Assembly: GCA_902793325.1 (NCBI GenBank)
Contig: CADBCY010000009.1
Coordinates: 18,172 to 82,171, forward strand
Length of the DNA: 64,000 nt
From: an uncultured Eubacteriales bacterium
GTDB lineage: Bacteria; Bacillota; Clostridia; Christensenellales; Aristaeellaceae
Direction of reading: 5' to 3'
The notes below the pieces were generated by a model. It was not told the DNA's origin, did not search any database, and was given only the letters and a program-made list of their open reading frames with translations. Made by a program: the position numbers and the translations under genes. Of the stretch, positions 8,786 to 17,513 are shown in pieces (position 1 is the first letter of the stretch; the number at the start of each line of letters is the position of its first letter).

Positions 8786-10159
8786 GTGAACATACTGAAG
8801 CTGTTGTCGGTCATCCTGCTGGACTCCAGTCTCGACTATACGCTGCCCTTTGCCGTATTGTACGTCGCGGGCCTGTGGGGACTGTTCAAAAAGTCCGGGC
8901 TCAAGCCCTGGTGGGCGCTGGTACCCGTGGCGCGCCAATACCAGTTGGCGCGCTGTGCCGGGCGCGAGTCGGAGGGGCGCGTGTACAGCATGGTTACGCT
9001 GGGCTCGATAGTCCTCAGCGTGCTCACGATCCTGATGAATTACACGCCCGCGGAGGCGGAGACGGTCACCGTCAGGGACCTGCTGCTCGCGGTCCTTGCC
9101 CTGAGCCTGACGATGGTGCGTCTCGTCTACCACATCCGCGTGGTGCTGGGCCTGATCGAGGTCTACGGCGTGAAGAGGCGCTGGTGCTGGCTGTGGCTGA
9201 CCAGCGTGACCAGCTGGATCCCGGCGATGCTCTGGGGCTTCGGCAAAAAGTACCAGCCCCAGTGGAAGGTGGAGGACATCAAGGCCGAGCTGGCCCGGCT
9301 GGCCAGCCACGGCAGCGCGGCGGTCATGGACGAGGGGCTCACCGTCAACCTCGAGGAGCGCAGCGCGACGGATTTCTTCCACAAGAAGGTGCTCCTGCGC
9401 GACATCCACATGGCCATTCCCCAGGGCCACATGGTGCTGCTGCTGGGCGGCTCCGGCGCGGGCAAGACCACGTATTTGAACGCCATCAACGGCTACGAGC
9501 CCGCGAAGGCCGAGGTGCTTTTGAACGGCATCAACATGTACAAGCACTACAAGAAGATGCAATATGAGGTGGGCTTTGTGCCGCAGTCCGAGATGATGCG
9601 CGGCAAGGACACCGTGCTGAACACGCTTCTGGATGCGGCGAAGCTGCGCCTCCCGCAGGATGTCTCCGCCGCGCAGCGCAGGGAGCGCGTGAACGAGGTC
9701 ATGGAGATCTTTGGCCTGACGCCGGTGAAGAACAACCTGGTCGAAAAGCTGTCCGGCGGCCAGAAGAAGCGGCTGTCGATCTCGATGGAGTTCATCTCCA
9801 ACCCCTCCCTGTTCATACTGGATGAGCCCGATTCCGGCCTCGACGGCGTCATGGCGAGGGAGCTGTTCGTGCAGCTTCGCAAGATCGCCGACACCGGCAA
9901 GATCGTCATCGTCATCACCCATACGCCGGACCGCGTGATCGACCTGTTCGACGACGTGATCGTGCTGGCGAAGGACTCCGCCCGCACGGGTCGCCTGGCC
10001 TGGTACGGCAGCATCGAGGACGCGCGGGCGTTCTTCGGGCGCGATAAGATGGAGCAGATCGTCAAGTCCGTCAACCGCAAGGAAGAGGGCGGCGACGGCC
10101 TGGCGGACGAGTTTGTCATGAAGTACGCGGACAGGCAGAAGGTCGGAGGTGCGGCATGA
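8786..10159 (+). CDS. Membrane-anchored ABC transporter ATP-binding protein (ABCG-like)
   Basis: The start is GTG at 8786, nine bases after AGGAG; the ATG at 8777 abuts the ribosome site. The protein has 457 residues. Residues 1-150 are a four-helix membrane region resembling DUF5684 (LFKKSGLKPWWALVPVARQY). From about 200 comes one NBD: LLGGSGAGKTTYLNAING (Walker A), LSGGQKKRLSISMEF (signature), LFILDEPDSGLDG (Walker B) and the H-loop VITHTPD. The arrangement resembles an eukaryotic-style ABCG half-transporter split over two genes. It overlaps the permease gene by ATGA. The substrate is unknown. Confidence 0.88.
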   Translation: MNILKLLSVILLDSSLDYTLPFAVLYVAGLWGLFKKSGLKPWWALVPVARQYQLARCAGRESEGRVYSMVTLGSIVLSVLTILMNYTPAEAETVTVRDLLLAVLALSLTMVRLVYHIRVVLGLIEVYGVKRRWCWLWLTSVTSWIPAMLWGFGKKYQPQWKVEDIKAELARLASHGSAAVMDEGLTVNLEERSATDFFHKKVLLRDIHMAIPQGHMVLLLGGSGAGKTTYLNAINGYEPAKAEVLLNGINMYKHYKKMQYEVGFVPQSEMMRGKDTVLNTLLDAAKLRLPQDVSAAQRRERVNEVMEIFGLTPVKNNLVEKLSGGQKKRLSISMEFISNPSLFILDEPDSGLDGVMARELFVQLRKIADTGKIVIVITHTPDRVIDLFDDVIVLAKDSARTGRLAWYGSIEDARAFFGRDKMEQIVKSVNRKEEGGDGLADEFVMKYADRQKVGGAA

Positions 10160-11448
10160 GCGATATGAATAGCCGGCAATTCAAGGCGCTCCATCGCGGG
10201 CGCGGCGCACAGGTGTGGATCTATCTGGGCAAGCTGCTGCGCATGTTCGTCTACCAGAGCGACTGGAAGGTGCTGCCCATGGCGGCGCTGATCGCCGGCC
10301 TCGTGGGCATGGTGATCCGCAAGAAGATGTTCCTGAACATGGAAGGCACGATCATGGGGTCGTTCGCGCTGGTGTGCGTGTGCATCTGGAACGGCTGCTT
10401 CAACTCGATCCAGGTCATCTGCCGCGAGCGGGATGTGGTCAAGCGGGAGCATCGCTCCGGCATGCACATCAGCTCCTACATATTCTCCCATATGCTGTAT
10501 CAGGCGCTGCTGTGCCTGATGCAGACGGGCGTGACGCTGTATGTGACCAAGCTGACCGGCGTGCGGTACGATCTGGCCACGCCGCTGTTCACCCAGTGGT
10601 TCATCGTGGATCTGGGCATTTCGATGTTTTTGATCGTCTACGCCTCGGACATGCTGTCGCTGTGGGTGTCCTCGCTGGCGCGGACGACCACCACGGCCAT
10701 GACGATCATGCCCTTCGTGCTGATCTTTCAATTGGTGTTCTCCGGCGGCATGCTGACGCTGCCGGGGTGGACGAAGCCGCTGACGCATTTCACCATCTCC
10801 AACCCCGGGCTCAAGGTCATCGCCGCGCAGGCGGACACGAACAACCGCCCGTTCGTCACGATTTCCGACATGATCGGGAAGATGAAGGACAGCGAGATCG
10901 GCGGTACGGTCACGCTGGGCCAGGCGCTGGATCTGTTGCAGGATAAGGACAATCCCACCGTCGCCGAGCTTCGGGCCGTGAAAATCGGCAGCGCATTCAC
11001 CGTCGGCGAGGCGTGGGACGCTCTGGAACAATCCGAAACCTTCGTAAAGCTGAAGGAGGAACCCGTGCTGACGGACTTGACCGTCGGCGATCTGGCGGCA
11101 GCCGTCGCTTCCTCGGGCTTGATTGAGGAGAACCGGGATCAGCTCATCAACGCCGAGACCACCGTCGGCGAAGCGGTGGACTGGCTGGCGACCAATCCGG
11201 ATATACAGGCCGGTCGGGCGGCCAGCTACACCTTCTCGACAAAGCTCGGGAACATCATCGACATGATCGGCGAGAGCGATGTCAAAGCCTTCCTCGAGGA
11301 AAAGGCCGCCGCGGCCAGCTACAAGCCCGACTATGAAGCCACGGAGGGAAACGTCGTCGATTACTGGCTGCACCTGGTTGCGTTCATACTCGCCTTTGCG
11401 CTGCTTTCGACGATTACGCTGGAGTTTATCGACAAGGATAAGCGATAA
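10156..11448 (+). CDS. ABC-2 type permease with a large repeat-bearing extracellular loop
   Basis: The protein has 430 residues. It has four or five membrane helices in residues 30-220 (ABC2_membrane family; CRERDVVKREHRSGM is the family's coupling segment), then a long hydrophilic stretch at about 225-395 before the last helix (LVAFILAFALLSTITLEF). The loop repeats TVGEA-like units: TVTLGQALDLL, TVAELRAVKI, TVGEAWDAL, TVGDLAAAV and TVGEAVDWL. It pairs with the ATPase at 8786-10159 and presumably exports an unknown compound. The loop is far longer than in typical ABCG permeases. Confidence 0.85.
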   Translation: MSDMNSRQFKALHRGRGAQVWIYLGKLLRMFVYQSDWKVLPMAALIAGLVGMVIRKKMFLNMEGTIMGSFALVCVCIWNGCFNSIQVICRERDVVKREHRSGMHISSYIFSHMLYQALLCLMQTGVTLYVTKLTGVRYDLATPLFTQWFIVDLGISMFLIVYASDMLSLWVSSLARTTTTAMTIMPFVLIFQLVFSGGMLTLPGWTKPLTHFTISNPGLKVIAAQADTNNRPFVTISDMIGKMKDSEIGGTVTLGQALDLLQDKDNPTVAELRAVKIGSAFTVGEAWDALEQSETFVKLKEEPVLTDLTVGDLAAAVASSGLIEENRDQLINAETTVGEAVDWLATNPDIQAGRAASYTFSTKLGNIIDMIGESDVKAFLEEKAAAASYKPDYEATEGNVVDYWLHLVAFILAFALLSTITLEFIDKDKR

Positions 11449-11484
11449 ACCGGCGAATCCGCGAGGAAGGCAGGAGAGCCTGTC

Positions 11485-12234
11485 ATGAAAACAAGAATCC
11501 TCTCCTTCCTGCTGGCACTTTTGCTGGCATTGACAGGACTGAGCTGCATGGCTGAGCCTGCCACGGGCGACCCCTATGAGACTGACACCCCGGAATATGA
11601 TTATTCCGTCCTTCCCCTCGAGCGCAATGGAGTCGCGCTGCACCTCGACTGTGTGAGCCTGAGGGGCAGCGCGACGCGGCGGAACATACTGCTGACTCAC
11701 GGCGTGACCTATTCCTCCCACGAGTTTGACATCGACTACGGGGATTACAGCCTCGTGCGGTTCCTGGCCAGGAACGGCTACGCCGTTTGGCGGCTGGACA
11801 TCGCGGGCTTTGGCCAGTCCGGCGATGTGGAGGACGGCTTCATGCCGGATTCCGATTACGCGGCCGAGGACATCGCCGCGGCAGTCGAGGCCATAGGCCG
11901 TCAAACCGGGCGCGAGCGTCTGGATCTGCTTGGCTGGAGCTTGGGCACCATGACCGCCAGCCGGTTTGCGATCAGGCACCCGGAAGTCGTGGACCGCCCG
12001 GTGCTCTACGCGCCGATCCTGTCCGGCATCGGGGCTTATGAAGTGACGGAGCCATTCCACCACAATACCTGGGAACACGCCGTTGACGATTTCCAGCGCG
12101 ACGCGGAGGGACACACCGACCCGGAGATCACCGACCCGCTGGTGGTCGAACTGCTCCGCTCCAGCAGTTGGCATTACGAAGCTATGCTGCCATCAACACA
12201 GCACAGATTGGTGACTTCAGCAAATTCAGTATGA
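11485..12234 (+). pseudogene. Secreted alpha/beta hydrolase, 3'-truncated
   Basis: A signal peptide (MKTRILSFLLALLLALTGLS) is followed by an alpha/beta hydrolase core: LLTHGVTYSSHEFD (oxyanion region), VWRLDIAGFGQSGD and the nucleophile elbow LLGWSLGTM. The homologous sequence stops near SSSWHYE (about 12175). The last 20 or so codons are unrelated, so the Asp/His half of the triad is missing. It lies 36 bases after the permease gene in the same direction, so it was probably part of that exporter operon. The next sequence (12180-12285) matches nothing I recognise. Confidence 0.7.
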
Positions 12235-12265
12235 ACGCATTCAGCAAGAATGCAAAGAAAGCGCA

Positions 12266-13858
12266 TCATGATGCGCAGTTATGGCTTTCCGTCTCAAAGA
12301 TCCGGAAACGGTATAATGGGGCATTGAGAAGCTTGAAGGGCCGGATCAGCGTTTCCTTTATCGATTCCAGTTCCCGCTCCGTGACGCGCTCCACTTCCAG
12401 CGTCGGCATATAGTCCGGATCGATATACTGGACATACATGAAGTCTTCATCCGGCCGGATAAAAGACTGGAGGGCCGGATGGCTTCGGATCAGCACCTCA
12501 AAGGCATGAAGGAGTTTATCCGTGTCCACGTCTTCCTTCGGCATCCGCCGGAAGGCCGGCATATTGCAAAAAGTGGAATACGGCGTATACAATTGATTGT
12601 CCAATAAATGGTACTGCATGGGAACCAGAGGCTGCGCATGCTCCCGGGCGTTTCCGTCCCGATGCTCGATGCTCTTCCCCTGATTGATCGTATCCGCCTG
12701 CATAGCCCTTGCCAGAGTGCGTACGGTTCGGTTTTTATAAAGGAGCGGCACGTTCAGGACCGGATCCCCGAGGTCTGTGATCAGGCAGATCGCCCTCAGG
12801 GAATCGCCGCCCAACTCATAGAAATCATCATTCACGCCGAGATGATCCATTTCAAGAACCTTCTCAAAACCCGCCAGCAGACGCTTTTCCAGTTCCGTCT
12901 CAGGCGCCGCGTATTCCGCCCGATAGAGGTTCAGATCCGGAACGGGCAGGGCCTTTTTATCCAGCTTTCCGTTTGGAAGCAGCGGTATCCTGTCCAGCTT
13001 GGCACAATACGAAGGCAGCATATAGCTGGCCAGAACCTTGGCCAATGCCGCTCTGCTCTCTTCCGGGTCCAGGTCCACATCGTCTGTATGGTACAGCACT
13101 ATGAAGGAGCGCTCCGGGGTGACAAAGCCTTTGGCTGCTGCCCAGCCGAGGCCCAGAACCCTTTTGGCGGCGCCTGCAATCTCCTCCGGCTCGATGCGGT
13201 TGCCGGCGATCTTGATCATATCGTCATTGCGTCCCATTAGAATGACATTGCCGTCCGGAAGGCGTTTGCCGAGATCACCGGTATGGAACAACCCGTCATG
13301 CCAGGCTTCAGCCGTTTTCTCCGGAAGTCCGATATAGCCTCTGACATACTCATTTTTGAAGCAGATCTCTCCGATCCCTCCGTCTGGAACTGGTTTCCCC
13401 TCTTCATCCAGGAGAAAGATTTCTTCTCCTCCCTGGTTTTTCCCGATAGGAGTCAGTGCCATAGCCTCTTCGATCAGGAACAAGGCAATGTCCTTCCCAG
13501 CTTCACTCATGTTATAGCCATTATACAGGGTGATCTGATCATGAAAGATCTTAACGCAGGGTTCTCCGCCGATCCCGATCCAGCGCATCTGAGGATTGAA
13601 CTGCATAATGGAGCGAAACAGTGACGGAGTCATGAAGGTGGCTGTAACTTTCCGGGAAGCATAGAAAGCGGTCAGTTTCTCCGGGTTTTTTACCGTATCC
13701 GTATCAACCACGATATAAGTGGATCCGGCAGCCAGGACATTGAAAAAGAATTCTATTGCTGCCACAAAGTTCAGCGGTGCATTCACTGCAAAAACATCCG
13801 ATTCCCGGCAGAGAGGTTTCCCGTCATACTGCTTATCTCCAGCGATAAGGACGCGCAT
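12266..13858 (-). pseudogene. Non-ribosomal peptide synthetase fragment (A-PCP-partial C)
   Basis: The open frame gives 530 residues. Residues 15-330 are the second half of an adenylation domain: ATFMTPSLFR, GGEPCVKIF, YNGYNMSEAG, the HTGDLGKRLPDGNVILMGRNDDM region and the LPNGKLDKKALP end lysine motif. The first half, with the TSGTTG loop, is missing. A carrier protein follows with an intact phosphopantetheine serine (YELGGDSLRAI). A condensation domain starts (PLVPMQYHLLDNQ) but breaks at FRIFETESH (12285), before the HHxxxDG motif. Both ends are truncations next to other truncated genes, so it cannot make a peptide alone. The base composition is lower in GC than its neighbours. Confidence 0.8.
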
Positions 13859-15285
13859 TCTTTCTCTTCCGTAATGACCCGGTACAGGCAGTCCTGCGGC
13901 GGGACATGAAAATCATCCGGCAGAAACAGCGCAATTTCGACAAAGCTCTTATCTTTCTTTCCGCATCGAATCCCGACCGCGATTGCAGTCCCGATCAGGA
14001 GAAGAATCTGGGCGATCAAAATAGCCCAGCAGACCCCTTCCACACCCAGAATAGCAGCCAACGCAAACGAGCCTGCCACAGCCAGAAGGAAGTCCCTCAG
14101 AATCGTCAGGCCAATGGAAGGCGCCCGCCTGCCCGCGCCACGGAAGAAGCATTCATATGCGACATTTGCAGTCAGGAACGGGAGCGCGGCAGAGATGATG
14201 CGGACAGCCGCCGCCGCCTTCGGTATCGCATCTGTATTCCCTCCGACAAACAGGGAAGACAGCGGGGGTGCCAAAAATGATCCCGGCGATTGCACTGCCC
14301 CCTGCCAGAAAGATGATGTATTTCGCCGCGACGCGGAAGAGCTCCGCCATATCATCCCGGTTCTTTTCGCCGTAAAAGAAGCCGGCAAACGTCATGACGA
14401 CTCTTCCGACGGACTTGACGACACACGACAGGATATTGAATACATTTCTCTGTACCGTAAACACCAGCAACGCCACGCCTTCGCCAGCCCGGCCGATGAT
14501 GATCCGGTTCATGATGATGAACATGAGCGCATTCCCCAGCAGTGTCCCCAATGCCACGGCGCCATTCGACAGCATGGTTCCCGTAAGTCTCCATGGAAGC
14601 TTTCGAAGTGTGGGTTTGAACAGGCTGCTCTTTCGCGCGAAATGAAGCAACAGCACGATCAACGCCAGATAGTTGGCGGCGGAAGTCGCAAGTCCCATTC
14701 CCAGCATACCGCCTTTGAGCACCAGAACCACCAGAAGGTCTCCGGCGATATCCGAAACCGTAAGGACGATCGTGGATGCCAGCGCCCTGCCACGGTCATT
14801 GTCCACCTGCATAAACGAGGTCAGGTACAACATCAGGTTGATGGCCGGAAAGCTGGCGGTGATCCCAAGATAATAGTTACGGGCCTCTATGAATATTTCT
14901 CCGGTATCCGGCGAGGCGCCCAGCAGCCGCGTCATTGGATCCGCCAGAGCAAGAAGGGCTGCCGTGATCACGACCGACAGCCCAAGGATCCAGAAAAAAG
15001 CGACCGAGAAAGCCCCTCTCGCCTCTTTTGTTTGACCCTTTCCGACGAGCCTGGTGCACAGGGTCACAGTGTCCACGGCAAATACTGAACCCAGCGCGTT
15101 ATAGGCAATCAACAGCGGATTGATGATGCCGAATTCCTTGACCCCGGATTCTCCCAAAAAGTGGAGATAATGATCCCGTCAACCAAGGGGCCCATCAGCG
15201 AAGTCAATTCCGAAAGGAGCAGAACGATCAACGATGCCCTGAAAGAAGATTCAATCGCAGATTTTCGTTTGAAAAATCCCGTCAA
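13859..15285 (-). pseudogene. MATE-family transporter, frameshifted and 3'-truncated
   Basis: The true start is probably TTG at 15285, overlapping the dehydrogenase stop (TTGA). From there the frame gives SLMGPLVDGIIISTF. It then needs one extra base in an A5 run (15156-15160, T5 on the coding strand) to continue GESGVKEFGIINPLLIAYN. A second break (one extra C, 14264-14268) separates IAGIIFGTP from LSSLFVGGNTDAIPKAAAAV. Both halves are ordinary MATE sequence with 10-12 helices. The tail FLPDDFHVPPQDCLYRVITEEKE resembles the linker to a C-terminal ATPase-like domain seen in some clostridial MATE fusions. It is cut at about 13862, where the NRPS fragment begins. Confidence 0.8.
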
Positions 15286-16265
15286 TTCTTGCCACCCCTG
15301 ATCATGTTCACGCAGGACCCTTTCTCAAAGAATTCCTTGATGTTCTTCATGGTGGTATCACAGATATTGTTCAAGGATTCACTGGTAAAGTAAGCCTGGT
15401 GCGCCGTGATTACCACATTGGGGAATCCCAGCAATACCTGGAGCTGCTCGTCCGCCAGAATATCCTCTGTGTAATCCACGGTAAAGGTTCCCGCCTCATT
15501 CTCGTAAACGTCCAGACCTGCTCCCCTGATTTTCCTGGACAGCAGGCCGCGTATCAAGGCCTGGGTATCGATCAGCCCGCCTCTTGCCGTATTGACGATC
15601 ACTACGCCGGGCTTCATTTTCGCGATGGCATCATCGTTGATCATATGCCTGTTGTCCTTCGTCAACGGACAATGGAGCTGTATGACATCACTTCTGGCGT
15701 AAAGCTCGTCAAGTCCCACATATTCCACGTCAGGGAGCCCCTGGGGATGCGGGGTATTGACCAGAATCTTCATGCCCAGACCTCTGCATATATCGATGGT
15801 ACATTTGCCGATTCTTCCTTCTCCGATGATGCCTGCCGTTTTTCCGTGAATCTCAAATCCCGCCAGATGGTTGATGGAAAAATCATGGGCTCTGGTGCGG
15901 ATGTAGGCTTTATGTGGATTGCGTATCACCGTCATCATCAGTGTAACGGCGAATTCCGCTACCGAGTACGGCGAGTAATCCGGCACCCGGACGATGGGGA
16001 GTTTCCCTCTGGCATATTCAACATCCACATTGTTGTATCCTGCCGAACGCATCGCCAGAAGCTTCACTCCGGCTTCTACCAGTTCGTCAAGCACCGCCGC
16101 ATTGATCACATCAAACGGACAGGCAACGACGACATCACAGCCAAAGGCAAACACAGCCGTGCTTTCATCCAGTCTGGATTCCAGAAAAATCATCCTATAG
16201 TCTTTTTGGTAACGCTTATAACACTCTCTGTCATAATCCTGTATGCTGTAAAAAATCACCTTCAT
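15282..16265 (-). CDS. D-2-hydroxyacid dehydrogenase, D-lactate dehydrogenase type
   Basis: The cytoplasmic enzyme of 327 residues would reduce pyruvate or a related 2-oxoacid with NADH. The Rossmann motif is GIIGEGRIGKC (148-153; the second residue is usually Thr). Catalytic residues are visible: Arg228 in NTARGG, Glu257 in YENEAG and His289 in ITAHQAYFT. AMRSAGYNNVD and YSPYSVAEF are D-LDH signatures. It is full length and its stop overlaps the TTG of the MATE gene, so the two form one operon. A half-site identical to the TetR operator lies in its promoter region. Confidence 0.9.
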   Translation of the reverse strand: MKVIFYSIQDYDRECYKRYQKDYRMIFLESRLDESTAVFAFGCDVVVACPFDVINAAVLDELVEAGVKLLAMRSAGYNNVDVEYARGKLPIVRVPDYSPYSVAEFAVTLMMTVIRNPHKAYIRTRAHDFSINHLAGFEIHGKTAGIIGEGRIGKCTIDICRGLGMKILVNTPHPQGLPDVEYVGLDELYARSDVIQLHCPLTKDNRHMINDDAIAKMKPGVVIVNTARGGLIDTQALIRGLLSRKIRGAGLDVYENEAGTFTVDYTEDILADEQLQVLLGFPNVVITAHQAYFTSESLNNICDTTMKNIKEFFEKGSCVNMIRGGKN

Positions 16266-16292
16266 GTCTTTTGCGCCCTCCCATCCATTGTC

Positions 16293-16304
16293 ATTCTACA
16301 ACAG
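16293..16304 (-). promoter_or_regulatory. Half-site of the TetR operator ahead of the D-LDH/MATE operon
   Basis: On the minus strand CTGTTGTAGAAT occurs 28 bases upstream of the dehydrogenase ATG. The same 12 bases form the left arm and -10 element of the TetR operator at 16639-16665. TAGAAT here is a plausible -10 box for the operon. Regulation of both by the same TetR protein is inferred. Confidence 0.45.
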
Positions 16305-16623
16305 GTTCGGTTTGCGGGTTTGTGAATCCCTTCTTATTATGGTTGGCTGTCTGTTCACTTCCGACTTTTCCGTTCGTCCCGGGAGCTTATGTTACGTCCA
16401 TTATAACGGATTTGGCCCGGTGTGTCCACAAAAATAACGCGCACGATTCTTTGATCTCGCTCCTGAGCATGCAAACGCTTTGGCGCTAAAACCAGATTCC
16501 CAGACAATCCCCTGCTTACTTTCATACCAAAATCGCAGCTTGCCGCCACCCCAAAGCGAAAAAGCTCCCCATACCGTGTATGATTACAACACATACCACC
16601 TCCCGCATACTCGCGGAAGGGGA
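16305..16623. other. Intergenic region, no gene seen
   Basis: Apart from the promoter elements at both ends, I see no credible coding sequence. Open frames here have no ribosome site and no recognisable content. Confidence 0.5.
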
Positions 16624-16665
16624 TTGACTTTTCGGGCTTACTGTTGTAGAATATCTACAACAGTA
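16624..16665 (+). promoter_or_regulatory. TetR promoter with overlapping perfect palindromic operator
   Basis: TTGACT (16624-16629) and TAGAAT (16647-16652) are spaced by 17 bases. A perfect inverted repeat, TACTGTTGTAGA and TCTACAACAGTA around the centre ATA (16639-16665), covers the -10 box and the start point. A repressor bound here would block polymerase, so autorepression by the TetR protein encoded 35 bases downstream is very likely. Confidence 0.85.
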
Positions 16666-16699
16666 CAGTGCATACTGTTTTCATGCCGGAGGGTGCGCC

Positions 16700-17341
16700 A
16701 TGGGCAGGAACCTTGAGAAGGACGCCATCGAGATGGCGGCGAAGAACCAGCGAATCCTTGAGAACGGGTTCCGCATCTTCGCGGAGAACACCATCGAAAG
16801 GGTCACGATGGTCGACGTGGCGAAGGCCGCCGGCATCGCGGTCTCCTCGCTGTACCGCTACTACAGCACGAAGCCCAGGCTGGTGCTGGCCATCAGCACA
16901 TGGGCCTGGGAAAACTATGCCCGGGAGGACGAGCGCAAGGAAGCGGCAAAGCCGGACAGGACGGCGGCGGGCATCTTTGAAGCCTACCTGGATTCCTTCC
17001 TCGACCTGTACCGCAACCACAAGAACCTGCTCCGCTTCAACCAGTTCTTCAATATCTACCTGGTGAGCGAAGCCATCTCCGAGGAAGAGATGGAGCCGTA
17101 CCTGGATATGGTCAAGGGCCTGGAGCGCAGGTTCGGAAAGATCTATCAGAAGGCCCTGCAGGACGGCACGCTTCGCACGGACATCCCTCAAAAGAAGATG
17201 TTCTCCGCGACGCTTCACCTGATGCTGGCCGTCGTCACGCGCTACGCGGTCGGACTTGTCTACAACGATGAAACGGACGCGGAGGAAGAGCTGCTTCTCC
17301 AGAAGGAAATGCTGATGCGCCGGTTTGTCAATGCGCAATAG
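16700..17341 (+). CDS. TetR/AcrR family transcriptional regulator
   Basis: The protein has 213 residues. The N-terminal helix-turn-helix is clear: ILENGFRIFAENTIERVTM, then VAKAAGIAVSSLYRYYSTK (recognition helix residues 45-60). The C-terminal ligand domain is helical and not assignable. GGAGG lies at 16688-16692. It is divergent from the D-LDH/MATE operon and probably controls itself and that operon through the palindrome at 16639 and the half-site at 16293. Confidence 0.93.
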   Translation: MGRNLEKDAIEMAAKNQRILENGFRIFAENTIERVTMVDVAKAAGIAVSSLYRYYSTKPRLVLAISTWAWENYAREDERKEAAKPDRTAAGIFEAYLDSFLDLYRNHKNLLRFNQFFNIYLVSEAISEEEMEPYLDMVKGLERRFGKIYQKALQDGTLRTDIPQKKMFSATLHLMLAVVTRYAVGLVYNDETDAEEELLLQKEMLMRRFVNAQ

Positions 17342-17513
17342 CGCGACCGACCCACGGGCCCGGTTTGCCCGATTGCCGCAGGCCGGCTACGGCGGCAGAT
17401 CATGATGAATCCGGCTCTTTTCCGACATGCGCGGAAGCAATGAGCGAGAGGAACAGCGTTCGCGGACGGACCTGTTTCAGTATAGAGATCATGAAGAACG
17501 GAGGCAAGAACCC

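Noticed and set aside
11361-11564. Minus-strand frame between the exporter and hydrolase genes
   Set aside because: Antisense to the signal peptide of the hydrolase; its repeated Ser is a composition effect.
9547-12174. Open frame of 875 codons on the minus strand
   Set aside because: Antisense to the ABC exporter and hydrolase. The plus-strand genes have clear motifs.
16355-16594. 79-codon minus-strand frame upstream of the dehydrogenase
   Set aside because: No ribosome site, no similarity, and it lies in a regulatory gap.
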